64,000 nt of DNA from Dechloromonas denitrificans (GCF_001551835.1 NZ_LODL01000040.1:174336-238335); one strand, 5' to 3'. Counted from the first letter of the stretch, positions 1-9,153 are shown. A program made the numbers and translations. Notes: a model not told the origin generated them from the letters alone.

Positions 1-1
1 C

Positions 2-859
2 AAGTTCGAGGAACAACTGGCCCGCGCCCCCTTCGTCAAATGCCCGAGCAACCAGCCGATGTCGCGCGGCTGGGTGTCGCCGCGCCGTGACGGCGCGCTG
101 GTCTTCTCGCTCGGCCGCCAGTGGATGATCGCGCTCAGCGTCGAACAGCGCCTGCTGCCGTCCTCGGTGGTCAATGAAGAGGTCAAGGAACGGGCCGAGG
201 CGATGGAAGCGCAGCAGGGTTACGCGCCGGGCCGCAAGCAGTTGAAGGATCTGCGTGATCGCGTCACCGAGGAACTGATGCCGCGCGCCTTCACCCGCCG
301 CCGCACCACCTACGTCTGGGTCGACCCGCAGAACGGCTGGTTCTGCGTCGATGCCGCCAGCCCGGCCAAGGCCGAGGAAGTGATCGAGCATCTGCGCCAG
401 TGCCTCGACGAGTTCCCGCTGTCCATGGTCCATACCCAGGTTTCGCCGCAGAGCGCGATGGCCGACTGGCTGGCCGGCGGCGACGCCCCGGCCGGTTTCA
501 CCATCGACCGCGACTGCGAACTGAAGGCGGTCGGCGAGGAAAAGGCGGCGGTCCGCTACGTCCGTCACCCGCTCGACGGCGAGGAAATTGCCGGCGAGAT
601 CAAGGCCCACCTGGCCAGCGGCAAGCTGCCGACCAAGCTGGCGCTGACCTGGGACGACCGGATCTCCTTTGTGCTCGGCGAGAAGATGGAAATCAAGCGT
701 CTCGCCTTCCTCGATCTGTTGAAGGACGAAGCCGAGAAGAGCGCCGAACGGGCCGACGAGCAGTTCGATGCCGATTTCGCGCTGATGACCGGCGAATTTG
801 CCCGCTTCCTGCCGCAACTGATCGAAGCGCTCGGCGGCGAAGTCGTCGACACGCCGTGA
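2..859 (+). CDS. rdgC: Recombination-associated protein RdgC (5' end outside window)
   Basis: The frame is open from the window edge, so the gene starts upstream; the first ATG inside the window (position 59) is internal. The segment with MSRGWVSP, the later region with YVWVDPQNGWFCVDAAS, and the C-terminal part rich in acidic helices match RdgC, a nucleoid-associated ring-shaped DNA-binding protein that modulates RecA-dependent recombination. About 285 residues are visible, so only a short N-terminal piece is missing relative to a family length near 300. The stop overlaps the GTG start of the next gene, which suggests translational coupling. Confidence 0.9.
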   Translation, partial: KFEEQLARAPFVKCPSNQPMSRGWVSPRRDGALVFSLGRQWMIALSVEQRLLPSSVVNEEVKERAEAMEAQQGYAPGRKQLKDLRDRVTEELMPRAFTRRRTTYVWVDPQNGWFCVDAASPAKAEEVIEHLRQCLDEFPLSMVHTQVSPQSAMADWLAGGDAPAGFTIDRDCELKAVGEEKAAVRYVRHPLDGEEIAGEIKAHLASGKLPTKLALTWDDRISFVLGEKMEIKRLAFLDLLKDEAEKSAERADEQFDADFALMTGEFARFLPQLIEALGGEVVDTP

Positions 860-1260
860 AAGCCGGCGACGCCTGCCCCTGCGGCAGCGGCAGGCGTTAT
901 GCCGAGTGCTGCGGTCGACTGCATGAAAAGGGCGAAAATGCCCCGACCGCCGAGGCGCTGATGCGTTCGCGCTACAGCGCCTTCGTGCTCGGTTTGGCGG
1001 ATTATCTGCTGGCGACCTGGCATGCCTCGACCCGGCCGGCCGAACTCGACCTCAGCGACGAGACCGGCACCAAGTGGCTGGGCCTCGATGTCAAACGGCA
1101 CCAGCAGCAGGACGCGCAGCACGCCATCGTCGAATTCGTCGCCCGTTACCGGGTGGCGGGGCGCGGCCATCGTTTGCACGAAACCAGTCGCTTCGTCCGC
1201 GAGGACGGCCGCTGGTTCTATCTCGATGGCGACATCGACCCCGGCAGTTCCGCTGCCTGA
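856..1260 (+). CDS. YchJ-family (UPF0225) SEC-C motif protein
   Basis: The start is a GTG that overlaps the rdgC stop (GTGA arrangement), giving 134 residues. The N-terminus carries a SEC-C zinc-binding motif, CPCGSGRRYAECC, which is followed by the YchJ-like NTF2 fold region with ALMRSRYSAFVLG and a C-terminal RFVREDGRWFYLDGD segment. Family members are about 130-160 residues and have no firmly established function. The longer open frame that begins at 400 lies inside rdgC and is not the gene. No further domain is seen. Confidence 0.85.
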   Translation: MKAGDACPCGSGRRYAECCGRLHEKGENAPTAEALMRSRYSAFVLGLADYLLATWHASTRPAELDLSDETGTKWLGLDVKRHQQQDAQHAIVEFVARYRVAGRGHRLHETSRFVREDGRWFYLDGDIDPGSSAA

Positions 1261-1299
1261 TTAGCGGGCCACTGGCCCACCTGAAGAAAAGAATTTCTC

Positions 1300-2976
1300 A
1301 TGATCATCCTCAAGAACGTCACGCTGCGCCGGGTTTCCAAGGTGCTGCTCGACAAGGCCTCGGTCACCATCAATCCCGGTGAAAAGGTCGGCCTGGTCGG
1401 CCGCAACGGGGCCGGCAAGTCCACGCTGTTCGCGCTGCTCAACGGCACCTTGCATGAGGATGGCGGCGACTATTCGATTCCCAAGCAGTGGCGCATGGCG
1501 CAGGTGGCGCAGGACATGCCGGAAACGGCGCAGAGCGCCACCGACTTCGTCATCGACGGCGACACGACCTTGCTCGCCGCCCGCAACGAGGTGCATGACG
1601 CCGAAGCCAGCGATGACGGCATGCGCATGGCGGAAGCCTACATGGCGCTCAACGACGCCGGCGAGCACGATGCAGAAGCGCGCGCCCAGGCGCTGATCCT
1701 CGGTCTCGGCTTCAAGGTCTCGGAACTGCACAACCCGGTCGACAGCTTCTCCGGCGGCTGGCGCATGCGCCTGCAACTGGCGCGCGCCCTGATGTGCCCG
1801 TCCGACATCATGCTGCTCGACGAACCGACCAACCACCTCGACCTCGATGCCCTGGTCTGGCTCGAAGCCTGGTTGAAGCGCTACCCGGGCACGCTGATCA
1901 TGATCAGCCACGACCGCGAATTCCTCGACGCCATCACCGGCGTCACGCTGCACATCGACAACGCCAAGCTGGTCCGCTACGGTGGCAACTACAGCAAGTT
2001 CGAAGACATGCGCGCCGAACAGATGCTGCTGCAACAGGCGGCGATGGCCAAGCAGGCCGACAAGATCGCCCACCTGCAGTCCTTCATCAACCGCTTCAAG
2101 GCCAAGGCCAGCAAGGCCAAGCAGGCGCAGAGCCGGGTCAAGGCGCTGGAACGGATGGAGAAGATCGCACCGGTGCTGGCCGATGCCGAATTCACTTTCG
2201 AGTTTCAGGAGCCGCAGAACCTGCCCAACCCGATGCTGTCGATGGTCGATGTCGCGATCGGCTATCCGCCGCCCGAAGACGCCCCGGCCGGCACGCCGCC
2301 GACCGTCATCGTGCGCGGCATCAACCGCTCGGTGCAGGCCGGCCAGCGTATCGGCATCCTCGGCGCCAACGGCCAGGGCAAGTCGACGCTGGTCAAGACC
2401 ATCGCCCGCGACCTCAAGGCGGTGAGCGGTGAGGTCACCGAAGGCAAGGGGCTGAGCATCGGCTACTTCGCGCAGCAGGAGCTCGACGTGCTGCGGCCGC
2501 AGGACACGCCGCTCGAACACATGGTCCGTCTCGCCAAGGAAGCCATTGCCGCCGGGCGCAGCAACGTGCCGGGCCGCGAGCAGGAACTGCGCAATTTCCT
2601 CGGTACCTTCAATTTCGGTGGCGAGATGGTCAAGCAGGCGGTCGGCACCATGAGCGGCGGCGAGAAGGCGCGGCTGGTGCTGTGCATGCTGGTCTGGCAA
2701 CGCCCCAACCTGTTGCTGATGGACGAGCCGACCAACCACCTCGACCTCAACACCCGCGAAGCGCTGGCCGTCGCCCTCAACGAGTTCGAAGGCACCGTGA
2801 TGCTGGTCAGCCACGACCGCGCCCTGCTGCGTTCGGTCTGCGACGAGTTCTGGCTGGTTTCCAAGGGCGGCGTCGCGCCGTACGACGGCGACCTCGACGA
2901 CTACCAGCAGTACCTGCTTGACGAAGCGAAGCGGGTTCGCGAAGAGGCGGCAGCGGCCCACAAGCTGGCCCGCTAG
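1300..2976 (+). CDS. ABC-F family ATPase, YheS-like
   Basis: This 558-residue soluble protein has two ABC ATPase domains and no membrane segments. The first Walker A is GRNGAGKST (near residue 34), with signature FSGGW and Walker B LLDEPTNHLDLDA. The second Walker A is GANGQGKST, with signature MSGGEKAR and Walker B LMDEPTNHLDL. Between them lies a charged helical linker (KAKASKAKQAQSRVKALERM) typical of ABC-F translation factors that bind the ribosome. The sequence is closest in memory to E. coli YheS, but the C-terminal extension of YheS (about 637 residues) is absent. ATG 1300 follows a purine-rich GAAGAAAAG. A terminator follows at 3141. Confidence 0.88.
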   Translation: MIILKNVTLRRVSKVLLDKASVTINPGEKVGLVGRNGAGKSTLFALLNGTLHEDGGDYSIPKQWRMAQVAQDMPETAQSATDFVIDGDTTLLAARNEVHDAEASDDGMRMAEAYMALNDAGEHDAEARAQALILGLGFKVSELHNPVDSFSGGWRMRLQLARALMCPSDIMLLDEPTNHLDLDALVWLEAWLKRYPGTLIMISHDREFLDAITGVTLHIDNAKLVRYGGNYSKFEDMRAEQMLLQQAAMAKQADKIAHLQSFINRFKAKASKAKQAQSRVKALERMEKIAPVLADAEFTFEFQEPQNLPNPMLSMVDVAIGYPPPEDAPAGTPPTVIVRGINRSVQAGQRIGILGANGQGKSTLVKTIARDLKAVSGEVTEGKGLSIGYFAQQELDVLRPQDTPLEHMVRLAKEAIAAGRSNVPGREQELRNFLGTFNFGGEMVKQAVGTMSGGEKARLVLCMLVWQRPNLLLMDEPTNHLDLNTREALAVALNEFEGTVMLVSHDRALLRSVCDEFWLVSKGGVAPYDGDLDDYQQYLLDEAKRVREEAAAAHKLAR

Positions 2977-3000
2977 GGGAGCGCTGATATATTCAAAAAT

Positions 3001-3091
3001 GTCATTCCCGCGCAGGCGGGAATCCAGAAAGATCAACGAACTGGACCCCCGCCTGCGACCGCAGGAAGTCCCTGTGGGACGCGGGGATGAC
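3001..3091. repeat. Palindromic intergenic repeat (GTCATTCCCGC type), copy 1
   Basis: The left arm GTCATTCCCGCGCAGGCGGG (continuing AATCCAG) is itself a small hairpin. A degenerate inverted partner begins at 3041 (CTGGAC...) and ends GCGGGGATGAC at 3091. The same arm recurs at 5821 and 25071, so this is a dispersed element family. It lies between the ABC-F gene and its terminator. Confidence 0.7.
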
Positions 3092-3140
3092 GAATCTTTC
3101 AGCGTCTCCCTATCCGAATGGGCTGCTGGACCAGCCAAAG

Positions 3141-3169
3141 CGGAACCGATTGCCGGTTCCGTTTTTTTT
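3141..3169 (+). terminator. Rho-independent terminator after the ABC-F gene
   Basis: The stem CGGAACCG / CGGTTCCG with a short loop is followed by eight T residues. It ends just before the convergent LysR gene. Confidence 0.85.
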
Positions 3170-3176
3170 CGCCTGA

Positions 3177-4079
3177 TTATTGCCCTCTAGACAGCGTCGA
3201 CCGCAGCATTTCGATGAAAGCCGTGGTTCTGGCCGGCACCAGTCGGCGGCCAGGCATTACCGACCAGATGGTGACACCGGGCAGTTGCCAGTCGGGCAGG
3301 ATGCGCTTGAGCAGGCCGCGCTCGACCCAGGGGGTGGCAAAACGGTCGGCCAGGCCGACGATGCCCATGCCGTGCGTCGCCAGGTCGCGCTGCAGGCTGG
3401 GCGAATTAGCGGCCAGCGGGCCGTGCGGGGTGCCTTCCCAGAGCTCGGCGCCGCGGCTCAGGCGCCAGGGCAGGGCGTCACCGGTGCCGCCGATCATGCC
3501 GAGGCCGGCGTGCCGGGGCAGCTCGGCAGGGCTGACCGGTTCGCCATAGCGCTGCAGGTAGGCCGGGCTGGCGTAGAGGCCGTTTTGCAGTTCGCAGAGT
3601 TTGCGGGCGACCAGCGTGCTGTCGTCGGGCAGCCGGCTGGCGGCGCGGATGGCGAGATCGAAACGTTCGGCGATCAGGTCCACCCGGCGCGGCGACAGAT
3701 CGAGTTCGAGGCGCACTTCCGGATAGCTGCTGGCGTATTCGAGCAGCAGCGGCGTCAGGTCCAGTTCGGCAAAATCCGGCAGTAGCGACACGCGCAGCAC
3801 GCCGCGCGGCATGCCCTGGCGGTGTTGGGCCATGGCCGAGGCGGCTTCGGTTTCCTCGAGCAGGCGCTTGGCATGGTCGAGAATCCGTTCGCCGAATTCG
3901 GTAATCGTCAGCCGCCGCGTGCTGCGCGTCAGCAAGCGTTCGCCGAGTTTCGTCTCGAGTTGCGTGATGCGGCGCGACAGCGTCGATTTCGGCAGGCCGG
4001 TCCGTTCGGCGGCGCGGGCGAAGCTACCCGTCTCGATGATGTGGGCGAAGAGGATCAGATCGTTGGCATCGAGGCTCAT
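3177..4079 (-). CDS. LysR-family transcriptional regulator
   Basis: About 300 residues. The N-terminal winged helix-turn-helix is clear (FARAAERTGLPKSTLSRRI, then TRRLTITEFGE), followed by a long linker helix and the LysR substrate-binding domain of the CrgA/DmlR-like group. The start chosen is the ATG at 4079, which has AAGGA five bases upstream; an in-frame ATG at 4085 is also possible. The gene is divergent from the azoreductase at 4219, with a perfect dyad between them, so it probably controls itself and that gene. The ligand is unknown. Confidence 0.88.
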   Translation of the reverse strand: MSLDANDLILFAHIIETGSFARAAERTGLPKSTLSRRITQLETKLGERLLTRSTRRLTITEFGERILDHAKRLLEETEAASAMAQHRQGMPRGVLRVSLLPDFAELDLTPLLLEYASSYPEVRLELDLSPRRVDLIAERFDLAIRAASRLPDDSTLVARKLCELQNGLYASPAYLQRYGEPVSPAELPRHAGLGMIGGTGDALPWRLSRGAELWEGTPHGPLAANSPSLQRDLATHGMGIVGLADRFATPWVERGLLKRILPDWQLPGVTIWSVMPGRRLVPARTTAFIEMLRSTLSRGQ

Positions 4080-4091
4080 GGCCATCCTTAA

Positions 4092-4109
4092 TGTTCCATA
4101 TTTGGAACA
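4092..4109. promoter_or_regulatory. Candidate LysR operator between lysR and azoR
   Basis: TGTTCCA-TATT-TGGAACA is a perfect 18-bp dyad with 7-base arms, 13 bp upstream of the LysR start and about 110 bp upstream of azoR. It contains the T-N11-A pattern of LysR sites. Its position suggests autoregulation and control of the divergent gene. Confidence 0.55.
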
Positions 4110-4218
4110 ATGATACCCATTTCGACGGCTTCCGGACCACCGCTACGACCAATAGAATTCACTCCATGGTCTCGGCAACACCGACCCTGAACCCCACCCC
4201 GAACTGGAGAAAACGATC

Positions 4219-4818
4219 ATGAAAATTCTGCAAATCAACGCCAGCGCCCGCTCTGCCGGTGCCAACTCGACCCGCCTGGCCGATGCCGTGACGGCCCGCC
4301 TGCTCGCCCAAAATCCGAACGCCAGCGTCGAGCTGCGCGATCTGGCCAGCCATCCGCACCCGGTGCTCGACGAACCGGCACTGGGCGCCTTGTTCACGCC
4401 GGTCGACCAGCGGACGCCGGAGCAGGCCGCCCGGGTGGCGCTCGACGACGCGCTGATCGCCCAGGTCCAGGCCGTCGATGCCATCGTCCTCGGCGTGCCG
4501 ATGTACAACTTCGGCGTGCCGGTTCAGTTGAAGACCTGGATCGACGCCATTGCCCGGGCCGGCGTCACCTTCCGCTACACCGCCAACGGTCCGGAAGGCC
4601 TGCTCAAGGGCAAGAAGGTCTATGTCGCGCTGGCCCGTGGCGGTCTCTACCGCGACACCCCGGCCGATTCGCAGGTGCCTTACCTGAAGAGCGTGCTCGC
4701 CTTCCTCGGCCTGACCGACGTCGAGTTCATCTACGCCGAAGGCCTGGCGATGGGCGCCGATGCGGCGAGCAAGGCCTTTGCCGAAGCGGAGGCACATTTG
4801 GGTGCCTTGTTTGCCTAA
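4219..4818 (+). CDS. azoR: FMN-dependent NADH-azoreductase
   Basis: A 199-residue flavodoxin-fold protein matching the AzoR length of about 200. The N-terminal [20 protein letters not shown] loop binds FMN phosphate, and [19 protein letters not shown] and ARGGLY match AzoR flavin and quinone-site segments. AzoR reduces quinones and azo compounds with NADH in the cytoplasm. The RBS is TGGAGA, 11 bases before the ATG. It is divergent from a LysR gene and is followed by a pirin gene, a pairing common for electrophile or quinone stress. Confidence 0.9.
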   Translation: MKILQINASARSAGANSTRLADAVTARLLAQNPNASVELRDLASHPHPVLDEPALGALFTPVDQRTPEQAARVALDDALIAQVQAVDAIVLGVPMYNFGVPVQLKTWIDAIARAGVTFRYTANGPEGLLKGKKVYVALARGGLYRDTPADSQVPYLKSVLAFLGLTDVEFIYAEGLAMGADAASKAFAEAEAHLGALFA

Positions 4819-4886
4819 ACAGCCATCAGGGGCGCCGGCTGCCAAAGCCGGCGCCACCTTTCCGCAAACCGATCAGGAGCTGCATC

Positions 4887-5753
4887 ATGACGACACTATC
4901 CTTCCGCACCGTTGAACGCCTCGTCCAGGGCATGCCGACTTCCGATGGCGCCGGTGTGCGCCTGACCCGCGTGCTGACTCAGAACCTGCAGCGTCGCCTC
5001 GACCCTTTCCTGATGCTCGACGCTTTCCGCAACGAGAATCCGGACGACTACATCGGCGGCTTTCCCGATCACCCGCATCGCGGCTTCGAGACGGTCACCT
5101 ACATGATCGCCGGCCGCATGCGCCACCACGACAGCGTCGGCAACGAAGGCCTGCTCGGCCCGGGCGGCGCCCAGTGGATGACGACCGGCAGCGGCCTGAT
5201 CCATTCCGAACTGCCCGAGCAGGAAGAGGGGCTGATGGAAGGTTTCCAGCTCTGGCTCAACCTGCCGGCCAAGAACAAGATGATCGCGCCGAGTTATCGC
5301 GACATTCCGCCGGCCGCCATTCCGGAATACCTCGGTGAGGACGGCGTCCGCGTCCGGGTCATTGCCGGGGCCAGTCACGGGGTGGAAGGTGCCGTCCAGC
5401 GCCCGGACACCGAGCCGCTCTATCTCGACGTGCACCTGCCGGCCGGCAGCCGCTTCGTGCAGCCGATTGCCGCTGGGCACAACGCCTTCACCTACACCTA
5501 CCGGGGCAGCGTCAGCATCGGTGGGGTGGCGGTGCCGGATCGCCATATGGCCATTCTCACCAATAACGGCGCACCTGAACTCTGCATCGAAGCGACCGAA
5601 GACAGTCGCCTGCTGATCATTGCCGGGCAGCCGCTGAACGAACCGATCGCCCAGATCGGGCCGTTCGTGATGAACACCGGTGAGCAGTTGCATCAGGCAA
5701 TGCGCGACTACCAGGCCGGCAAGTTCGAGGCAGCGGCGGTTCGCTCGTTGTGA
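4887..5753 (+). CDS. Pirin family protein
   Basis: A 288-residue bicupin. The N-terminal pirin motif DHPHRGFETVTYMIAGRMRHHDS supplies the metal-binding His residues, and PGGAQWMTTGSGLIHSE follows as in all pirins. The C-terminal cupin ends with the family-typical GPFVMNT segment. AGGAG sits seven bases before the ATG. Bacterial pirins include quercetinase-like dioxygenases and regulators; which applies here cannot be told. It lies 68 bp after azoR and is probably co-transcribed with it. Confidence 0.9.
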   Translation: MTTLSFRTVERLVQGMPTSDGAGVRLTRVLTQNLQRRLDPFLMLDAFRNENPDDYIGGFPDHPHRGFETVTYMIAGRMRHHDSVGNEGLLGPGGAQWMTTGSGLIHSELPEQEEGLMEGFQLWLNLPAKNKMIAPSYRDIPPAAIPEYLGEDGVRVRVIAGASHGVEGAVQRPDTEPLYLDVHLPAGSRFVQPIAAGHNAFTYTYRGSVSIGGVAVPDRHMAILTNNGAPELCIEATEDSRLLIIAGQPLNEPIAQIGPFVMNTGEQLHQAMRDYQAGKFEAAAVRSL

Positions 5754-5820
5754 ACCAAGGTTCCGGCCGATGGTCGTAATGGGGTAATGCGCTTCAGTTA
5801 AGGCAATCCTTTTGGAATTT

Positions 5821-5888
5821 GTCGTTCCCGCGCAGGCGGGAATCCAGTCGGTGCGCGCCCCCTGGATTCCCGCTTATGCGGGAATGAC
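5821..5888. repeat. Palindromic intergenic repeat (GTCATTCCCGC type), copy 2
   Basis: Two well-preserved inverted arms: GTCGTTCCCGCG...GCGGGAATCCAG at 5821 and CTGGATTCCCGC...GCGGGAATGAC ending at 5888. They are separated by about 14 bases. This is the most complete of the three copies in the window and could fold into a long hairpin between the pirin and dedA-like genes. Confidence 0.75.
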
Positions 5889-5973
5889 GCTTAGCTGGAC
5901 GGTGTTAATCGAAATGGGAAATTCTTCTCTAAACTGCAGCCACCCCTCTTAACAGCCGCGAAAGGCGCCCCCG

Positions 5974-6900
5974 ATGGACATCTCCCAGCTCAGCGAATCC
6001 CTGCAGCGCGATGCCGTCTGGGTCGTCTTTCTCAACGTGCTGCTGCAGCAGATCGGCCTGCCGGTGCCGGCGGTGCCGACCCTGCTGCTGGCCGGCAGCC
6101 TGGCGGTCAGCTCCGGGCAGTGGGGCCAGGTGCTGGCGGCGGCCATCGTCGCCTCGGTGATCGCCGACTGGATCTGGTATCTGGCCGGGCGGGCCTACGG
6201 CTACCGCGTGCTGTCCGGCCTCTGCAAGCTGTCGATCAATCCCGGTTCCTGCGTCAGCCAGACCGAATCCCGCTTTGTTCGCTGGGGCCTCGGTTCGCTG
6301 GTCATCGCCAAGTTCATTCCCGGCTTCTCGACGGTGGCGCCGCCGATTGCCGGCTCCTTGCGGATGGCGCTGCCCGGCTTCCTGCTCGCTGCGGCGGCCG
6401 GCGCCGCCCTGTGGGCCGGGCTGGCGCTGGGCGCCGGCTGGGTGCTGCGCCAGGAAGTGCAGAGCGCCATTGCCCTGCTTGACCGCCATGCCGGCAATGC
6501 GCTGAGCGTGGTCGGCGGCCTGCTCGTCGTCTGGCTGGCCTGGAAACTGTGGCAGAAATACCGCTTCCGCCAGTTCTCGGCTGTGCCACACATCACGCCG
6601 GATGAACTGCTGGTGGCGATGGCTGGCGAGCAGCCGCCACTCGTTCTCGATCTGCGCGGCCACAGCATGGTGGCCGAAACCGGGCCGATCGTCGGCGCCA
6701 CCGTCGCCGAACACGACCGTCTGCTCGATGCCGTCGGCGACTGGCCGCGCAACCGGCCCATCGTCACCCTCTGCGCCTGCCCGGAAGACGCGGGCGCCGT
6801 GCAGGCGGCACGCCGCCTGCTCAAGGAAGGCTATCTCTCGGTCCGCCCGCTGAAAGGCGGCTACGAAGCCTGGATAGCTGCGGTCGACCTCAATTCCTGA
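5974..6900 (+). CDS. DedA-family membrane protein fused to a rhodanese domain
   Basis: 308 residues. Residues 1 to about 200 form a DedA (SNARE-associated) membrane domain with the amphipathic re-entrant stretch around GLPVPAVPTLLLAGSLA and the conserved KFIPGFSTVAPPIAGSL loop. After a cytoplasmic linker, residues from about 210 form a rhodanese-like domain (PPLVLDLRGHSMV, then VTLCACPEDAGAVQAARRL and LKGGYEAW). The loop at the active-site position reads CACPED; a Cys is present but the usual CRSG/CxxGxR loop is not, so sulfur-transfer activity is uncertain. DedA proteins act in membrane homeostasis and lipid flipping. Confidence 0.85.
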   Translation: MDISQLSESLQRDAVWVVFLNVLLQQIGLPVPAVPTLLLAGSLAVSSGQWGQVLAAAIVASVIADWIWYLAGRAYGYRVLSGLCKLSINPGSCVSQTESRFVRWGLGSLVIAKFIPGFSTVAPPIAGSLRMALPGFLLAAAAGAALWAGLALGAGWVLRQEVQSAIALLDRHAGNALSVVGGLLVVWLAWKLWQKYRFRQFSAVPHITPDELLVAMAGEQPPLVLDLRGHSMVAETGPIVGATVAEHDRLLDAVGDWPRNRPIVTLCACPEDAGAVQAARRLLKEGYLSVRPLKGGYEAWIAAVDLNS

Positions 6901-6928
6901 GCATTTTTGCTCAGGCGAGGCGGTCCGC

Positions 6929-7537
6929 CTAAATCATCTTCGACCAGACCCCCAGCATCATGCTGAGCGCCATGGCGCTGACCACCAGCAAGACGATCCA
7001 GGCCAGGATGCCGGCGCCGATCGCCATGTTGGCGATGTAATGCGCCTTCGCTTTGTCTTCGATGTGGAACAGCGGGCCAACCCCGTGCCGGATTAGCATG
7101 ATCGAGGCAATCCATGCCACCGCGCCGACCGCGAGAACGAAGCCCAAGCTCGGCACCAGCAGCGACAGCGAGGCCAGCCACAGCGGTGCTGGCGCAATGG
7201 CGGCAAGCGCGTAGGCGCTGTCGTAGCCGGGGTCGTGGTCGCGGCTCATCGAAATGCGCTGCAGGAGCATGGCCATGTAGCCGACCATCAGAATCTGCGC
7301 GCCATAGAAAACGACGCCCGACACGACGAGCTGCATCGGCGTCAGGGCCGGAACCGAAAGCGGAAAGACGACGCCCGGGTGAACCAGTTCGGCGAAGGCA
7401 TAGAGCACCGGTGGCAACAGCGCCATCGGCATCACCAGGCTCTTCAAGAACCAGCGCGCCGAGAAATGCGAGCGATCAATATCTTCCCAGCCCGTTTTTT
7501 CGGAAACGAGCATGCCGGGAATGTGAGACATCAACAT
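6929..7537 (-). CDS. Yip1-family inner membrane protein
   Basis: About 202 residues with five hydrophobic segments. The start ATG at 7537 has AAGGAGG six bases upstream; a longer frame to 7576 lacks this. The N-terminus MLMSHIPGMLVSEKTGWEDI and the multi-span body resemble the bacterial Yip1-domain family, which has no settled role. It is convergent with the DedA fusion and has about 300 bp of upstream non-coding sequence. Confidence 0.7.
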   Translation of the reverse strand: MLMSHIPGMLVSEKTGWEDIDRSHFSARWFLKSLVMPMALLPPVLYAFAELVHPGVVFPLSVPALTPMQLVVSGVVFYGAQILMVGYMAMLLQRISMSRDHDPGYDSAYALAAIAPAPLWLASLSLLVPSLGFVLAVGAVAWIASIMLIRHGVGPLFHIEDKAKAHYIANMAIGAGILAWIVLLVVSAMALSMMLGVWSKMI

Positions 7538-7837
7538 GATCAACCTCCTTGACCCGCCGGAAACGCTGAGATCCACGCCGGAACTACGGCGATGGTCGGG
7601 TACAGCAGTTTAGACAGCAGGCGCGGGGCGAGTTCCGGGGGCGGCTGGGCGGGCTATTTGTGTGAACAGACCGAGCCGACGATTGGCTACTCGAAATCAC
7701 AAACCCGCTGTTTTTTCCTGTTTGCCAATCCAGACAGTTATCGTGCAACGGGGGAACTAAAATTCCAAGCCGAGTCGAATACTTGCCAATTGGCTTTTGT
7801 TTCCGAGCAGGAAGCCCCTTGAGGAAAGACAAATTGC

Positions 7838-8923
7838 ATGCCGAACAAACACATTAAAAATGCCATTCGTCTGGATTTCCCCCCGGAGGCTTTGGTGCAT
7901 ACCAACCTTTCCGGCGCGGCGTTTTCCGGTGAATGCTTGTGGGTTGCAGGCGATGAGGCCTGCAGCATCGACCGCCTGTGCCGCCTTGATCCAGCAGGAA
8001 GCGAATTGCTCCGCTTCGGCGATGGACTGAGCTTTCCGCTGTCGGAACTGCTGGACTTGCCCGGCGCTGTGGACGAGGAAGCCGACCTCGAAGGCATGGC
8101 CGTGGCTGACGGCTACCTTTGGGTAGTGGGCTCGCATGGGCTCAAGCGCAAGAATGCGAAGAGTGATCGGGACAACGCCGAAAACGCCAAGCGGCTGGCC
8201 AAGGTGACGCTCGACGGCAACCGCCGCCTGTTGGCCTGCCTGCCAATCGAAATGGATGACGCCGGTAAGCCCTGCCTTGTTCGAGAGACGAAAGATGGTC
8301 GCCTGGCACGACGGCTGAAAGGGGATGCCGAATCCAACCTGCTTACCGAGGCGTTGGCGGATGACCCTCATTTCGGGCCGTACATGGCCATACCCGGCAA
8401 AGATAATGGCTTCGATATCGAAGGGCTGGCGGTGGACGGCAAGCGCTTGCTGCTCGGGCTGCGTGGCCCGGTCTTGCGCGGTTGGTCTGCGCTGCTCGAA
8501 ATTGCGCTCGAAACCAAGGGCGAAGAACTGCGGCTGGCGCCACTGGATGGTAGCGGCAGCCTGATCCGCAAGCATTTCCTGCAACTGGAAGGGCTCGGGA
8601 TTCGGGATCTGCATTTTTCCGGTGATGACCTCTACATCCTGGCCGGGCCGACGATGGTGCTGGATGGTGATATCCGCGTCTTCAAATGGCCGAACGCCAA
8701 GTCCCTGCTCGCCACCAACCACGAACCGGTACGTTTCGAAGCCGCCCTGAACGAAATGCTATCCCTGCCCCACGGGCACGGCACCAATCGTGCAGAGGCA
8801 CTTTGCCAATTGCCAACCGAGCTCGCCTCGCAAACGCCAAGCTGGCTGGTGCTTTACGACGCGCCCGGCCTTGACCGCAAGGATGGTGAATACACGGTTT
8901 TCGGCGATGTTCTTCATCAATGA
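7838..8923 (+). CDS. DUF3616 domain-containing protein
   Basis: 361 residues without signal peptide or membrane segment. The blocks GECLWVAGDEACSIDRL, DLEGMAVADGYLWVVGSHG and FDIEGLAVDGKRLLLGLRGP are typical of DUF3616, a predicted beta-propeller-like family of unknown function. The RBS GAGGAAAG precedes the ATG. A small stem-loop (TTGAGC-TTCG-GCTCAA) lies just after the stop. The 300 bp upstream (7538-7837) is lower in GC and shows no convincing gene; a 76-codon frame there looks random. Confidence 0.8.
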   Translation: MPNKHIKNAIRLDFPPEALVHTNLSGAAFSGECLWVAGDEACSIDRLCRLDPAGSELLRFGDGLSFPLSELLDLPGAVDEEADLEGMAVADGYLWVVGSHGLKRKNAKSDRDNAENAKRLAKVTLDGNRRLLACLPIEMDDAGKPCLVRETKDGRLARRLKGDAESNLLTEALADDPHFGPYMAIPGKDNGFDIEGLAVDGKRLLLGLRGPVLRGWSALLEIALETKGEELRLAPLDGSGSLIRKHFLQLEGLGIRDLHFSGDDLYILAGPTMVLDGDIRVFKWPNAKSLLATNHEPVRFEAALNEMLSLPHGHGTNRAEALCQLPTELASQTPSWLVLYDAPGLDRKDGEYTVFGDVLHQ

Positions 8924-9119
8924 TTGAGCTTCGGCTCAACTTGGGAAGCAATAGGAAAACCGGGCTGCAGCGTTACAGACCCTTGATGTCAGCGATTTGC
9001 GTCCCACTGCTCCTTGGGGCGAGGTAGGTGACTAGAAGCTTCGGCTGACATCCAGGCGGTTACAGAAGTGCTTCTGTGTGATCTGAGAAGCAAAGCAGTC
9101 CTTAGGGGGGGCTACAAAA

Positions 9120-9141
9120 CCCGGGGTGATTCACCTCGGGG
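9120..9141 (-). terminator. Candidate terminator downstream of fic
   Basis: An imperfect palindrome (CCCCGAGGTGA / TCACCCCGGG when read on the minus strand) is followed by TTTTG, 13 bp past the fic stop. The T-run is short, so this is only moderately supported. Confidence 0.45.
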
Positions 9142-9153
9142 TATTGTGGGGCA

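Noticed and set aside
3001..3091. Repeat as a miniature transposon
   Set aside because: No target duplication or terminal transposase-type ends could be seen; it fits a small palindromic repeat better.
7592..7822. 76-codon plus-strand frame before the DUF3616 gene
   Set aside because: No RBS, no similarity and composition like non-coding sequence.
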